Origin: Aureococcus anophagefferens
Lineage: Eukaryota > Sar > Pelagophyceae > Pelagomonadales > Pelagomonadaceae
DNA length: 64,000 nt
Assembly (NCBI RefSeq): GCF_000186865.1
Contig: NW_008705563.1
Coordinates: 1,523,449 to 1,587,448, forward strand
Direction of reading: 5' to 3'
The first letter of the stretch is position 1. Each line of letters starts with the position of its first letter. A program made the position numbers and the translations under genes. This document shows positions 34,966 to 44,444 of the stretch, one piece after another. Below the pieces are notes generated by a model. The model saw only the letters and a list, made by a program, of their open reading frames with translations, searched no databases and was not told where the DNA came from.

Positions 34966-35607
34966 TCACTTGCGGAGCGCGCGGCGGTCCGCGCGGGTCT
35001 GGGCGTGGAAGCCCGCGCGGATGGGCGCGACGGAGCGGCTCGAGCCGCAGTCCTGGCAGTGGAGGAAGAAGAGGCGGCTCACGGAGTCGCGCGTGAGGCT
35101 CGTCGACGGGCTGCGGCACATCTGGCACGTGACGTACTCGACGATGTACTTGCGGAGGAGCGACTCGATGTACTTGGGCACGTACTTGCCGCGGATGACG
35201 AGGCGCTGCGTGCCGTCGATGGAGCCCTCGGTGCCGAGCTCGGCCATGAAGAACTGGAAGACGTGCTCCGGGCTCCGGTGCATCATCTTGCAGATCTCCT
35301 GGAAGTTGACCCACAGCGTCTTCTTCGTGCCGACGCGCATGAGCTGCGGCGGCTTCATCGTGTGCCGCCGCTTCTCGCTGAGCTCCGGGTTGTTCGCCTG
35401 GAGGATGCCGACGACGCGGTCCAGCAGCTCCTTGTAGGAGTAGCACGCGTACTTGCCGTCGCCCTCGGCCGCGGCCGACGCCGCGGCGCCGCCCTCCGCG
35501 GGCGCGTCCGACTCCTCGACCTTCTTCTTCTTCTTCTTCTTCTTCATCTTCGACAGGTCGAACATGGCCGCGACCTCCTCGTCGGGCTTGGGCTCATCGT
35601 CGGCCAT
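34966..35607 (-). CDS. EIF2S2: Translation initiation factor eIF2 subunit beta
   Basis: A 213-residue eIF2-beta, short because the N-terminal part of animal and yeast homologues is reduced to one Lys block (MKKKKKKKK at about 20), of the type that binds eIF5 and eIF2B-epsilon. The core domain is standard: YKELLDRVVGILQANNPEL, the MKPPQLMRVGTKKTLWVNFQ segment, HRSPEHVFQFFMAELGT, and RLVIRGKYVPKYIESLLRKY. The C-terminal zinc ribbon has the pairs CQMC and CQDC. It acts in the ternary complex delivering initiator tRNA. The start at 35607 agrees with family length. Intronless. Confidence 0.96.
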   Translation of the reverse strand: MADDEPKPDEEVAAMFDLSKMKKKKKKKKVEESDAPAEGGAAASAAAEGDGKYACYSYKELLDRVVGILQANNPELSEKRRHTMKPPQLMRVGTKKTLWVNFQEICKMMHRSPEHVFQFFMAELGTEGSIDGTQRLVIRGKYVPKYIESLLRKYIVEYVTCQMCRSPSTSLTRDSVSRLFFLHCQDCGSSRSVAPIRAGFHAQTRADRRALRK

Positions 35608-35932
35608 GGTCCGGGCGCTCCACCCGCGGCGAGGTGCGTGTCTCGACCTACGAAATCGACCCGTCGACCGCGCCGCCCCCCGGAACGCCGCGCGCGCGGC
35701 CGCCGCGTCGGCGGCGCGTCGTCTCTCGCCTCTCGCTCCGCGAACCCCGCCCATCGCCGGACGCCGGCGCGCACGACGCGGCCTCGATGCACTTGGCGCT
35801 CGTTCAGCGACGGCCGCGGTCGATCGGGAGAGCGCCAGAGGCAGCGTCGACCGCCACCGGCGCTGCGCGCGTGCTCGAGCCCGCTCAAAGCCCGCCGCGC
35901 CGCTGGCGACCCCGCCGAAACACTAGGAACCG
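35608..35932. promoter_or_regulatory. 325-bp divergent spacer (eIF2-beta / MPP6)
   Basis: GC-rich spacer between two divergent housekeeping genes. No TATA box, repeat or RNA seen. A GTAG on the minus strand near 35650 superficially resembles the end of a family C introner, but there is no coding frame to test it. Confidence 0.3.
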
Positions 35933-36541
35933 ATGGCCAAGAAGCGCAAGTCGTCGGAGAAGAGCTCGACCAGCGCGCCGGCGGCGGCGGCGGCGAAGCC
36001 CGGCGCACAAAGCCCCAGCGAGCAGGACAGGCCCGCCTCGGGCAAGAAGAAGAAGCATAAGAAGGACCGGCGGACGGCGGCGACGCCGGACACGCAGGCG
36101 TCGTCGGCGCCGGCGCCGGCGAGCGACGGCATCGCGCTCGGCGCCGCGCCGCGGCGGCCGCCGACGCCGAAGAGCGGCGACGGCAAGAAGGCCGGCATGA
36201 GCAGCGCGCTCCTCAACATGAAGTTCATGCAGCGCAACAAGGCCGCGCCCACCGCCGCGCCCGCGGCCGCGGCGCCGGCGCCCGCGGCCGGCGCGGCGCC
36301 CGCGGCCGCCGCGGCGAGGCCCGAGCCGCGGCTCTTCGGGCGCCGGTCCTTCGGCGGCTTCAACCCGCACGTCGACGAGGCCGAGGCGGCGTTCTACCGG
36401 AGCTTCGGCGCGTACGTCGCGCCCCGGAAGCTCAACGACGACGACGAGGACATGGTCGCGCGCTTCGGCGAGTACGTCGGCGGCCGGAAGAAGGGCCGGA
36501 GCGCGGGGGGCGGCGAGGCGAAGAAGAAGCGCCGGTCGTAA
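35933..36541 (+). CDS. MPHOSPH6: MPP6-like nuclear exosome cofactor
   Basis: A 202-residue basic protein. Two family motifs stand in the right order: SSALLNMKFMQRN (about residues 86-98, matching the MPP6 LxMKFMQR helix that docks on the exosome) and RRSFGGFNPHVDEAE (about 138-152, matching RxSFxGFNPxVE). The N-terminus is Lys-rich (KKRKSSEKS, KKKKHKKDRR) and the C-terminus ends KKKRRS, consistent with nuclear location and RNA binding. The linker between the motifs is Ala/Pro-rich. It would assist the exosome in rRNA processing. It ends 8 bases from the convergent Yip1 gene. Intronless. Confidence 0.8.
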   Translation: MAKKRKSSEKSSTSAPAAAAAKPGAQSPSEQDRPASGKKKKHKKDRRTAATPDTQASSAPAPASDGIALGAAPRRPPTPKSGDGKKAGMSSALLNMKFMQRNKAAPTAAPAAAAPAPAAGAAPAAAAARPEPRLFGRRSFGGFNPHVDEAEAAFYRSFGAYVAPRKLNDDDEDMVARFGEYVGGRKKGRSAGGGEAKKKRRS

Positions 36542-36549
36542 GTTAAGTT

Positions 36550-37296
36550 TTAGAAGATCGTGATCAGCACGAAGACGGAGTAGATGAGCGCGAGGGGGTA
36601 GGCGATGAGGTAGCGCTGGTGGCGCATGTGGAGCTTCGCCTCGAAGAGCCGCGTGGACGTCCCCGTGGACGCGAGCACCGTGAGCGCCGAGAGGATGCTC
36701 CCCAGCGTCGACGTCATGGACACGGCCAACGCGGCGACGGCGAGGGCGATGACCGGCAGCAGGCAGTAGCCGAGGAAGGAGACGACGGCGCCGAACTCGA
36801 TGCCCGCGGAGCTCTCCGTCATCAGGTTCAGCAGCGCGTACGTCGCGACGCACGACGACATGCCGAAGCCGTAGACGTACCCGAAGTGGAGCTTGCCGTG
36901 GAGCATGAGCATGCCCCCCAGCGCGAAGACGAAGACGAGCGGGCCCGCGAGGTCCGCGTCCTCCACTAGGACGGGGTCGATCTCGCTCAGGCTCGGCTTC
37001 AGCACCAGCTTCGTCTTGCTCCAGATGTCGCCAAAGTCGATGCCCAGCTCCTCGAGGAGCGGCGGCTCGTCCTCGAGGCTCGGGTCGTAGCCGAAGGACG
37101 ACTGGCCGTTGTCGTAGCTCCCGTAGCCCGCGCCCGGGCCCTGGAAGCCCGGCGACGGCGCGTACATGCCGTCCAGGCTGTTCGCGCTCGAGTGGTTCGA
37201 CCCCATGTTGCCCTGCGGCTCCATCTGGAACCAGGGCTGCTGCTCGAACTGCGGCGCGCCGCCGGCTTGGCCGCCGTACTGGCCGAACTGCGCCAT
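36550..37296 (-). CDS. YIPF5: Yip1-family Golgi/ER membrane protein (YIPF5/7-like)
   Basis: A 248-residue protein. The cytosolic N-terminus is Gln/Gly/Tyr-rich. It leads into the family signature EPPLLEELGIDFGDIWSKTK, then DADLAGPLVFVFALGGML and LHFGYVYGFGM. Five membrane helices follow, ending in RYLIAYPLALIYSVFVLITIF. The internal motif SFLGYCLLPVIALAV is diagnostic. Family members bind Rab/Ypt GTPases and act in ER-Golgi vesicle transport. The start at 37296 fits the family, and no targeting extension is needed. Tail-to-tail with MPP6. Confidence 0.94.
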   Translation of the reverse strand: MAQFGQYGGQAGGAPQFEQQPWFQMEPQGNMGSNHSSANSLDGMYAPSPGFQGPGAGYGSYDNGQSSFGYDPSLEDEPPLLEELGIDFGDIWSKTKLVLKPSLSEIDPVLVEDADLAGPLVFVFALGGMLMLHGKLHFGYVYGFGMSSCVATYALLNLMTESSAGIEFGAVVSFLGYCLLPVIALAVAALAVSMTSTLGSILSALTVLASTGTSTRLFEAKLHMRHQRYLIAYPLALIYSVFVLITIF

Positions 37297-37682
37297 TTGG
37301 GTGTCGCGCGGGCGCGCGTCGCACGGCGCGGGAGGCGCGGTCTCTCTTACGGCGCGGGAGTTGTGTTTGTCGACGAGCGGTCTCACACGGCGCGCGGAGT
37401 CCGGGCTGTCGGAGGCGACGGCGCGAGGCGGCGTCGACGGTCTTGCCACAGGCGCGGAGCGCGACGGCGTGGCCGCGCGATCGCGGCAAAGCAGCGGCGC
37501 CACTCGCGGTGATTAATCATCTCGTCGCGCGCGCGCTGCTGAACCGCGCGCGGCGTGCCACCCTCGAGCTCCGTCGAGCGCCGTCGGCCCACGCGAGACA
37601 GCCTTCGGACCGCGGCGCCCCCGGAACGTCGACTCGGCGCTTTTCGACGGTTTCCACAAGCGCCACGCGGCGCTGACAAATC
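37297..37682. promoter_or_regulatory. 386-bp divergent spacer (Yip1 / Sec7 Arf-GEF)
   Basis: GC-rich spacer between two divergent membrane-traffic genes. A short AT-rich island (GATTAATCATC) lies at about 37511-37521. No gene, RNA or repeat supported. Confidence 0.35.
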
Positions 37683-40600
37683 ATGGAGACCTTCGTCTCG
37701 CGCACGCTCACGAAGATCACCAAGGCCGCCAAGGGCGTGGCCAAGTTCAAGGAGCTGCGCGCGGCGTGCGACGAGGCCCTGGAGAAGCTCGCCGCGGCCA
37801 AGGCCGCGGGCGAGAACGGCGAGGACGCCGAGGCGTACTTCGCGCCGCTGCGGCTCGCGTGCGAGTCGCAGCACGCGCCGGCCATGGAGGAGGCCCTGGA
37901 CTGCGTGCAGAAGCTCATCGCCTACGGCTACCTGCGGGGCACGGCGTCGGGCCCCGCGTCGCCGGCGGACGGCGGCGACGGCGACGACGCGGCGTCCGCC
38001 GCGAGCTCCGAGGCCGACGCCGCGCCCGGCGGGAGCACCATGGACGGCATCGTCGCGACGATCTGCGGCTGCGACGACTTCGACGACGACGGCGTGCAGC
38101 TCCAGGTCATCAAGGCGTTGCTCACGGCCGTGACGTCGAACACGTGCGCGATCCACGAGGGCTCGCTGCTCGTCGCCGTGCGGTCCTGCTACAACATCCA
38201 CCTCGTGACCCGCAACGCCGTGAACAAGACGACGGCCAAGGCGACGCTCACGCAGATGCTCTCCATCGTCTTCCAGCGCATGGAGGCGCACGACGCGCGC
38301 GGCGACGCGCCGCCCGAGGCGCCGCCGCCGGCCTTCGCCGTGGGCGACGGCTGCGCCGTGCCCGGCGTCGGCGACGGCGTGCTCGCGGCGCTGGGCGAGG
38401 ACGGCCTCGCCCACGTCGAGCTCAAGAAATGGGCGTCGGCCGACGGCGCGCGCGTCACGCTGCGGTGCGACGCCGCGGCGTTGCGCGACGAGGCCGGCGA
38501 CGAGGCGGAGCCCAGGGTGCTGGGCGTCGCGCCGACGCCGGAGCACTGCACGATCGAGGACGGCGCGCTCGTGCTGGCGAAGCGGTCGCACCTCGCCGCG
38601 GCGACGCCCTTCGGCTCCGCGCACCACAAGGACGCGTTCCTCCTCTTCCGCGCGCTGTGCAAGCTGTCCATGAAGGGCGGCGGCGACGGCGACGCGCCGG
38701 CGGCGCCGTCGGAGCCCATCTCCATGCAGTCCAAGGTGCTGAGCCTCGAGCTGCTGCTGAGCGTGCTCGAGCACGCGGGCCCGTCGTTCCGCGGCGGCGC
38801 GCGCTTCGTCGGCGCCGTGCGCCAGTATCTCTGCGTGTCCCTGCTGAAGAACTGCACGTCGAACGTGACGCACGTCGTCGCGCTGAGCCTGCGCATCTTC
38901 GTCGCGCTCATCTCCAAGTTCCGCGACCACCTCAAGGCGGAGATCGAGGTCTTCATCCACCACATCTTCCTGCGGATTTTAGATTCGGACAACTCGACGC
39001 ACGAGCACAAGATGCTCGTGCTCGAGGTCTTCCACAAGCTCTGCGGCGACACGGACTCGCTCGTCGAGATCTTCCTGAGCTACGACGCGGACTTCGAGTC
39101 CGTGGACGTCTTCAAGCACATCGTCGTCGCGCTGGCGCGCGTCGTCAAGGGGTCGGCGTCGGCGGCGGCGCTCGCCGCGGCCCAGGGCGGCCAGGGCGAC
39201 GCGGGCCGCCGCGCGGCCGCGAACGACGGCGCGCTCAAGCGCCTCGCGCTCTCGGGCCTCGTCGCGACCTTGGCGTCGCTGGCCAAGGGCTGCGACGTCG
39301 CGTTGGACGCGGGCGACGTCGCCTGGGCGGACCTGGAGACGGGCGGCGACGGCGCCGTCGAGCTCGACAAGGTCGCGGCGTCCGCGCCGCTCGCGTCGGC
39401 CGCCGTCGGCCACGGCGGCGACGGCGACGGCGGCGACGGCGGCGACGACTCGCCGGCGCCGCCCGACGCGCCGAAGCGCCACGACAGCGTCCAGGCCTTC
39501 GACCTCAAGCAGCGGCTCCAGGAGGACCTCAAGGACGGCATCCTCAAGTTCAACATGAAGCCGAAGCACGGCCTCAAGACGCTCCACGGCAAGGGCCACG
39601 TCGACGAGACGGACCCCAAGTCCGTCGCCGCCTTCCTCCACGCCCACGCCGCGGCGTTGGACAAGACCGTCGTCGGCGACTACCTCGGCAAGGAGGAGGC
39701 GTACCAGGACGGCTTCTGCGTCAAGGTGCTCCACGAGTACGTCGACGCGATGGACTTCACGGGTTTGGAGTTCGACGTCGCCATCCGCCACTTCCTCAGC
39801 GGCTTCCGCCTCCCGGGCGAGGCCCAGAAGATCGACCGCATGATGGAGAAGTACGCGGAGCGCTACTGCGCGTTGAACAAGGCCGTCTTCCCGTCGGCCG
39901 ACGTCGCGTTCGTCCTCGCGTTCTCGGTGATCATGCTCCAGACGGATTTGCACAACCCGGCGGTCAAGGAGGAGAAGAAGATGACCAAGGAGGGCTTCCG
40001 GCGCAACAACCGGGGCATCTGCAACGGCGCGGATTTGGACGGCGCGTTCCTCGACGAGATCTTCGACCGCATCAAGCTCGCGCCCATCACTTTAGCCGAG
40101 GACGACCGGCTCCGCGAGAAGGAGGCGGCGAAGGAGGGCACGGCGGCGAGCCAGCTCGCCCAGTCCATGGGCGGCGCCTTCGGCCTCGGCGGGCCGACGC
40201 CGCAGCGGCGCCGCGCGGAGGCGTTCGTCCGCGAGCGCGAGGACATGGTCCGCGCGTCCGTGACGCTCCTGCGCCAGTCGCGGCCGGCCTTCAGCGCCTT
40301 CCCCTCGGGCGACGCGTCGAAAGCCGGCGCGCCGAAGCGCGCGGGCAAAGCGACGGCGGCGCTGGTCGCGCCGAAGATGTTCGAGGTCGCGTGGGGGCCC
40401 GCGCTCTCCGCGTTCTCGCACGCGCTCGAGCGCATCTTCCGGGGCCCGCGGCCGACGGCGCTGGCGCTGCGCGGGCTGAAGATGTCGGCGACGATCGCGA
40501 GCTGCCTCGGGTTGGATGTGGCGTGCCTCTCGCTCGTGAACGCTTTAGCCGCGTTCACGACGCTCTACGGCCCGCCGAAGCCGCTGCTGCCGCGCCACGC

Positions 40601-43199
40601 GGCCTGCGCGGAGACGCTGCTGGGTTTGGCGTCCCACGACGAGTGCGCCGAGCACCTGGGGGCGTCCTGGCTGCCGCTGCTGCGGGTCGCGTCCAAGGTC
40701 GCGCACTTGAGGCTCGTCTCGACGGGCGCGCGGACCGACGACGCGTACTTTGGGGGGGAGGAGCAGGGCAAGGGCTCCGCGGCGTCGCGGAGCGCCGAGG
40801 CCGAGCGCAAGACGCGCGAGGAGGAGAACGCGCGGGCTTTGGCGGCCCACTCGGGCATCGACGACGCCGCGTTGGACGCTTTATTCGCGCGGTCGGCGAA
40901 GCTCTCGGCGGTGGGCGTCGAGGCGTTCATCACGCAGCTCTGCGCCGTCTCCGCCGCGGAGCTGTCCACGGGCGACGCCCTGGACCTCGGGGCGACCTTT
41001 GCTTTGAGCGAGGCGGACGTCCAGGCCGGCGGCGCCTACGACGACCAGGGCGGCGACAGCGCGGGCAGGCCGCTGCCGCCGCTCGGCGCGCCGCCGCGGC
41101 CGCGCGTCTACTCGCTGCAGCGCCTCGTGGACGTCGCCGACGGGAACATCGCCCACCGGCCGCGCCTCGCCTGGGACCGCATGTGGCGCGTGCTCGCGGC
41201 GCACTTTGCAAGGGCGGGCGCGCACGCGAACGCGGACGTCGCGCGCTACGCGGTGGACTCGCTGCGCCAGCTCAGCCTCAAGTTCCTGAGCAAGGAGGAG
41301 CTCAAGGCCTTCACGTTCCAGCGCGCCTTCCTCCGGCCCTTCGAGCGCGTCTTCCGCGCGAACCGCGACGAGGCGGGCCGGGCGTCGCGCGCGGACGTCC
41401 GCGAGTACGTCGTCGCGTGCGTCGACGTGCTCGTGCAGGCGCGCGCGGCGAATTTGAAGTCGGGCTGGCGGTCCATCCTCTCCGTGCTCGGCGCGGCCGC
41501 GGGCGACGGCGAGCCGCGCGTCGCCGCGCTCGCCTTCGCGTCGCTCGGCCAGGTCATCGACGGCCACCTCGAGGCCGTCGCCGTGGACTTCGTGGACTTG
41601 GTGAACTGCGCCGTCGCCTTCGCGTCGGCGCCGGGCCGCGACGAGGCGACGACGGCCATGGCGCGCGCGGCGCTCGCGAAGCTCGAGCGCTGCGGCCGCG
41701 CGCTCGCCGACGGCACGATCCGCGACGCCGTCGCGAACAGCGACGACGCCAAGGATCAGGCGGCCCCGGCGGGCGGCGACGGCGCCCAGCTGGAGCTGTG
41801 GTGGCCGCTGCTGCTGGGCCTCGCGCAGCGCGTCGCGGACCCGCGCGAGGTCGTGCGCAACGGCGCGCTGTCGACGCTCCGCCGCGTGCTCGAGCGCGAC
41901 TGCGGCGACTTCGGCGCCGAGACCTGGCGCCTCGTCTTCCGGGGCGTGCTCTTCCCGTCCCTCGAGAGCGCCTGGACCGACGACGCGCCGCGGCCCGGGT
42001 CCACGCGGCCGACGGACGCCGCGCCGCCGCCGAGCCGCGACGCGGCGTCGTGGCTCGACACGACGGCGCCCGCGGTCCTCGACGCCTGCGTCGCGCTCTA
42101 CGCGGCGCGCGGCGGCGGCGCGGAGAACGCGCCCTTGCTCGGGGAGATGCTCGCGTTGTTGGGGGACTGCGTCTGCCAGGACGCGGAGGCGCTGTCGCGC
42201 GTCGCCGTCGAGGCCTTGGCGCGGACGCTCGCGGCGATCCCGGCCATGGACCCGGCGGCGCCGCCGGACACCTGGGACGTCGCCGCCCACGGCGTCGCCC
42301 ACCTCGTGGACCGCGCCCTGCCGCCGGACCTCCGGGCCTATCTGTTGCCCGCGCCGGGCGACGAAAAGGGCGACGCGGGCGCCGTCGCCGCGGGCCTCGA
42401 CCGCGGCGCGACGATCGCGCGCCTGGTCGCGTCGCTCCAGCTCCTGCCGCTGGCGGGGGGGCTCCTCGTGAGCGCCGCGGAGGCGGGCGCGCTGAGCGAG
42501 GGCGGCGCGGACGCGCTGCTCCGGTCGATGGCGACGTCGCGCGCGTTCGGCGCCGCGTTCGACCGCGACGCGCGGCTCCGCGCGGAGTGCCTCAGCGAGC
42601 GGCTCATGGGCGCCGACGAGGCGCCGGACCTCGTGGCCATGACCGTGGCCGCCGGCGCCGAGGCCTTTGGCGCGCTCCGCGCGCTCGACGGCCTGGGGGC
42701 GGACTACGCGGCGTTGGCCGAGCCGCGGCTGCTCGGCCTCTGCCGCGACGTGCTCCGCGACTACGCGGCCGCGGAGCGCGCCGCGGCGCAGGGCAACGGC
42801 GGTCTGCCGCTGCCCCCGAAGCTGCTGGACGCGGCGACGCCGCTCGCGCTCGACGCGTTGGCGTTCGTCCGCGACCTGCCGCCGGACAAGTTCGCGAAGC
42901 ACTGCGCGTGGCTCGTGCCCGTGCTCAGCGAATTGATCGTCTGCCAGTCCGTCCAGCTCCGCACGACGGTCGCCGCCGTCTTCGCGACGCGGCTCCCGTC
43001 CGCGCTGCTGGGCAGGACGCAGGCGACGCGCGTGCAGACGCCGTCCGACGCCGCGCTCAAGCCCGAGCTCCCGCAGCCGCCGGCGACGCCCGCGGCGGGC
43101 GAAACCGGCGACGCCGACGAGACGCCCGCGGCGGGCGGGCCCTCGAGGCGCCACCCGGGGACGGTGGCCAAGCCCTACCGCCTCTTCGAGTCGCAGTGA
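37683..43199 (+). CDS. Large Sec7-domain Arf guanine nucleotide exchange factor (BIG/Sec7p type)
   Basis: An 1838-residue single-exon gene. The N-terminal DCB-like helices include HAPAMEEALDCVQKLIAYG. A HUS-like region follows (SVLEHAGPSFR through SNVTHVVALSLRIFVALIS). The Sec7 domain is at about residues 605-800, with the catalytic glutamic finger in FRLPGEAQKIDR (Glu at about 713) and the MLQTDLHNP motif. HDS-like helical repeats fill the C-terminal thousand residues (YAVDSLRQLSLKFLSKEEL, then AFTFQRAFLRPFE). It activates Arf GTPases at the trans-Golgi. An insertion of Gly/Asp repeats sits before Sec7 (about 575-600). No intron in 5.5 kb, unlike TOR next door with five introners. Confidence 0.95.
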   Translation: METFVSRTLTKITKAAKGVAKFKELRAACDEALEKLAAAKAAGENGEDAEAYFAPLRLACESQHAPAMEEALDCVQKLIAYGYLRGTASGPASPADGGDGDDAASAASSEADAAPGGSTMDGIVATICGCDDFDDDGVQLQVIKALLTAVTSNTCAIHEGSLLVAVRSCYNIHLVTRNAVNKTTAKATLTQMLSIVFQRMEAHDARGDAPPEAPPPAFAVGDGCAVPGVGDGVLAALGEDGLAHVELKKWASADGARVTLRCDAAALRDEAGDEAEPRVLGVAPTPEHCTIEDGALVLAKRSHLAAATPFGSAHHKDAFLLFRALCKLSMKGGGDGDAPAAPSEPISMQSKVLSLELLLSVLEHAGPSFRGGARFVGAVRQYLCVSLLKNCTSNVTHVVALSLRIFVALISKFRDHLKAEIEVFIHHIFLRILDSDNSTHEHKMLVLEVFHKLCGDTDSLVEIFLSYDADFESVDVFKHIVVALARVVKGSASAAALAAAQGGQGDAGRRAAANDGALKRLALSGLVATLASLAKGCDVALDAGDVAWADLETGGDGAVELDKVAASAPLASAAVGHGGDGDGGDGGDDSPAPPDAPKRHDSVQAFDLKQRLQEDLKDGILKFNMKPKHGLKTLHGKGHVDETDPKSVAAFLHAHAAALDKTVVGDYLGKEEAYQDGFCVKVLHEYVDAMDFTGLEFDVAIRHFLSGFRLPGEAQKIDRMMEKYAERYCALNKAVFPSADVAFVLAFSVIMLQTDLHNPAVKEEKKMTKEGFRRNNRGICNGADLDGAFLDEIFDRIKLAPITLAEDDRLREKEAAKEGTAASQLAQSMGGAFGLGGPTPQRRRAEAFVREREDMVRASVTLLRQSRPAFSAFPSGDASKAGAPKRAGKATAALVAPKMFEVAWGPALSAFSHALERIFRGPRPTALALRGLKMSATIASCLGLDVACLSLVNALAAFTTLYGPPKPLLPRHAACAETLLGLASHDECAEHLGASWLPLLRVASKVAHLRLVSTGARTDDAYFGGEEQGKGSAASRSAEAERKTREEENARALAAHSGIDDAALDALFARSAKLSAVGVEAFITQLCAVSAAELSTGDALDLGATFALSEADVQAGGAYDDQGGDSAGRPLPPLGAPPRPRVYSLQRLVDVADGNIAHRPRLAWDRMWRVLAAHFARAGAHANADVARYAVDSLRQLSLKFLSKEELKAFTFQRAFLRPFERVFRANRDEAGRASRADVREYVVACVDVLVQARAANLKSGWRSILSVLGAAAGDGEPRVAALAFASLGQVIDGHLEAVAVDFVDLVNCAVAFASAPGRDEATTAMARAALAKLERCGRALADGTIRDAVANSDDAKDQAAPAGGDGAQLELWWPLLLGLAQRVADPREVVRNGALSTLRRVLERDCGDFGAETWRLVFRGVLFPSLESAWTDDAPRPGSTRPTDAAPPPSRDAASWLDTTAPAVLDACVALYAARGGGAENAPLLGEMLALLGDCVCQDAEALSRVAVEALARTLAAIPAMDPAAPPDTWDVAAHGVAHLVDRALPPDLRAYLLPAPGDEKGDAGAVAAGLDRGATIARLVASLQLLPLAGGLLVSAAEAGALSEGGADALLRSMATSRAFGAAFDRDARLRAECLSERLMGADEAPDLVAMTVAAGAEAFGALRALDGLGADYAALAEPRLLGLCRDVLRDYAAAERAAAQGNGGLPLPPKLLDAATPLALDALAFVRDLPPDKFAKHCAWLVPVLSELIVCQSVQLRTTVAAVFATRLPSALLGRTQATRVQTPSDAALKPELPQPPATPAAGETGDADETPAAGGPSRRHPGTVAKPYRLFESQ

Positions 43200-43535
43200 C
43201 GCCTCGGCCGTAGACCCCGACGCGCGGCGCGTAACCACACCGAACCCCCGACGCTCCTGTCCTTTGTCGCTCGGCGGCGGCGGGGACGATGGCTGCCTGG
43301 GGTGGGCACCTGGTCCGGGCGGGCGCCGTCGCGGCTGAGCGGGCTTGAGAGCAACTGGCACGTGCCGGCGGCGTTCGTGGCACTCTGCGCGAAGAACGGT
43401 ACGGAGGGCGTTAGTTTCCCCTGGTTCGACTGGAACTCTTAGCCGCGACGTCGACGCGCACACCCTCGCCCCAAGAGAGGGACATCTACCCTACTCCCCC
43501 CACCCCTGATTCACATGTATACACCCTAGCGATTG
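43200..43535. other. 336-bp convergent spacer
   Basis: Between the 3' ends of the Sec7 gene and an unknown gene. Less GC-biased, with a pyrimidine-rich stretch (ACCCTACTCCCCCCACCCC) near 43490. No gene or RNA seen. Confidence 0.4.
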
Positions 43536-44255
43536 TTACACAGCGTCCCGATCGGCGGCGCGCTCGAGGTCGCCCAGGCCTGTGGCGTCGCCCGCGGGCC
43601 CGGCACCCCCGAGGCGCTGCCGCTTGGCCACGGGCTCGATCGTCATCCCCCCGATCGTGCGCGAGAGCACGTCGTCCGTGCGCCACGCCGTCGCCGTCGT
43701 GTCGTCGAAGGCGAGGGAGATGGCGCACGAATCCCTCCGCGCCCGGCGCCGGCCGACGAGCGGAAACGGCGCCGGCGTGTCGGGCAGGCGCGCGTTCTGC
43801 TCCATCGGGGACAAACCGTCGGCGGACGTCGGCGACGTCGGCGTCGTCGTCAGAGGCACCGCGTAGGTCGACGCCTCGGGCGACCAGGGGGCTCGCACCG
43901 CTCGCCCGAAGCTCGACGCCTCGGGCGACCAGGGGGCTCGCTCCGGCCGGCGCCGCGCCGGCGAACCCATCGTCGCCATCGACTCGTCGTCGTCGATCGT
44001 TCCGTCGTCGTGCTGCGAGTCCTGTTGAGAGTCGCAGGGGCGCATGGACCAGTCATCCTCTGGACTATCTGAAGAGTCCTCCGGCATCTCCTCGTCGGCC
44101 TCGGCCTTCAAAGCTTTCATCAGGCCAAACGGGTCGGCGCCGTTGTCCCGCCGTGAACATTCGACGACTGGCGACATGATGAGACTGCGATCACCGCTCA
44201 GCGTTATTTTCCGTGCGCCGAAGGGAGCCTGTCCCTGTCCGTACGGCGTCGACAT
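43536..44255 (-). CDS. Unknown low-complexity, acidic/Ser-rich protein
   Basis: 239 residues from the ATG at 44255. The N-terminus is MSTPYGQGQAPFGARKITLS. The next region has acidic stretches (KAEADEEMPEDSSDSPEDDW, then DDGTIDDDESMA). Two copies of PWSPEAS are encoded by a tandem DNA repeat. The C-terminus has a basic RRRARRD and KRQRLGG, which might act as nuclear signals. Several SP/TP sites suggest phosphorylation by proline-directed kinases. No domain or family is recognised. It lies downstream of TOR on the same strand, 190 bases from the TOR stop. Confidence 0.5.
   Translation of the reverse strand: MSTPYGQGQAPFGARKITLSGDRSLIMSPVVECSRRDNGADPFGLMKALKAEADEEMPEDSSDSPEDDWSMRPCDSQQDSQHDDGTIDDDESMATMGSPARRRPERAPWSPEASSFGRAVRAPWSPEASTYAVPLTTTPTSPTSADGLSPMEQNARLPDTPAPFPLVGRRRARRDSCAISLAFDDTTATAWRTDDVLSRTIGGMTIEPVAKRQRLGGAGPAGDATGLGDLERAADRDAV
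43868..43941. repeat. 45-bp tandem duplication in coding sequence
   Basis: A 29-base unit, TCGACGCCTCGGGCGACC then AGGGGGCTCGC, is at 43868-43896 and 43913-43941. It encodes RAPWSPEAS twice on the minus strand. The period is a multiple of three. Confidence 0.85.
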
Positions 44256-44444
44256 CTGATCTATGGTGTGTAGCCCACGATTTTGCGTTCGTCGTTGAGG
44301 CTCGAACGCGCGCGCCCTCGATCGAGCAACGTCGAGACTCGTCGAGCCCTGCCTGCGACGCCCGCCTAGGACTCCGCCTGCGCGGACGCCTCGCCGCGCG
44401 CCTCGGATGAGATCGAGAACACCCGGCCGGAGAACACACGGAGT

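Noticed and set aside
35608..35700. Another family C introner upstream of eIF2-beta
   Set aside because: A GTAG and a GGCGTTCC-like start can be seen on the minus strand, but it lies in untranslated DNA with no duplication or protein to test the splice.
40881..43463. 860-codon open frame antisense to the Sec7 gene
   Set aside because: Arg/Ala/Gly-rich composition with no domain; a shadow of high-GC coding sequence. The same holds for the long antisense frames over TOR, the permease and other genes.
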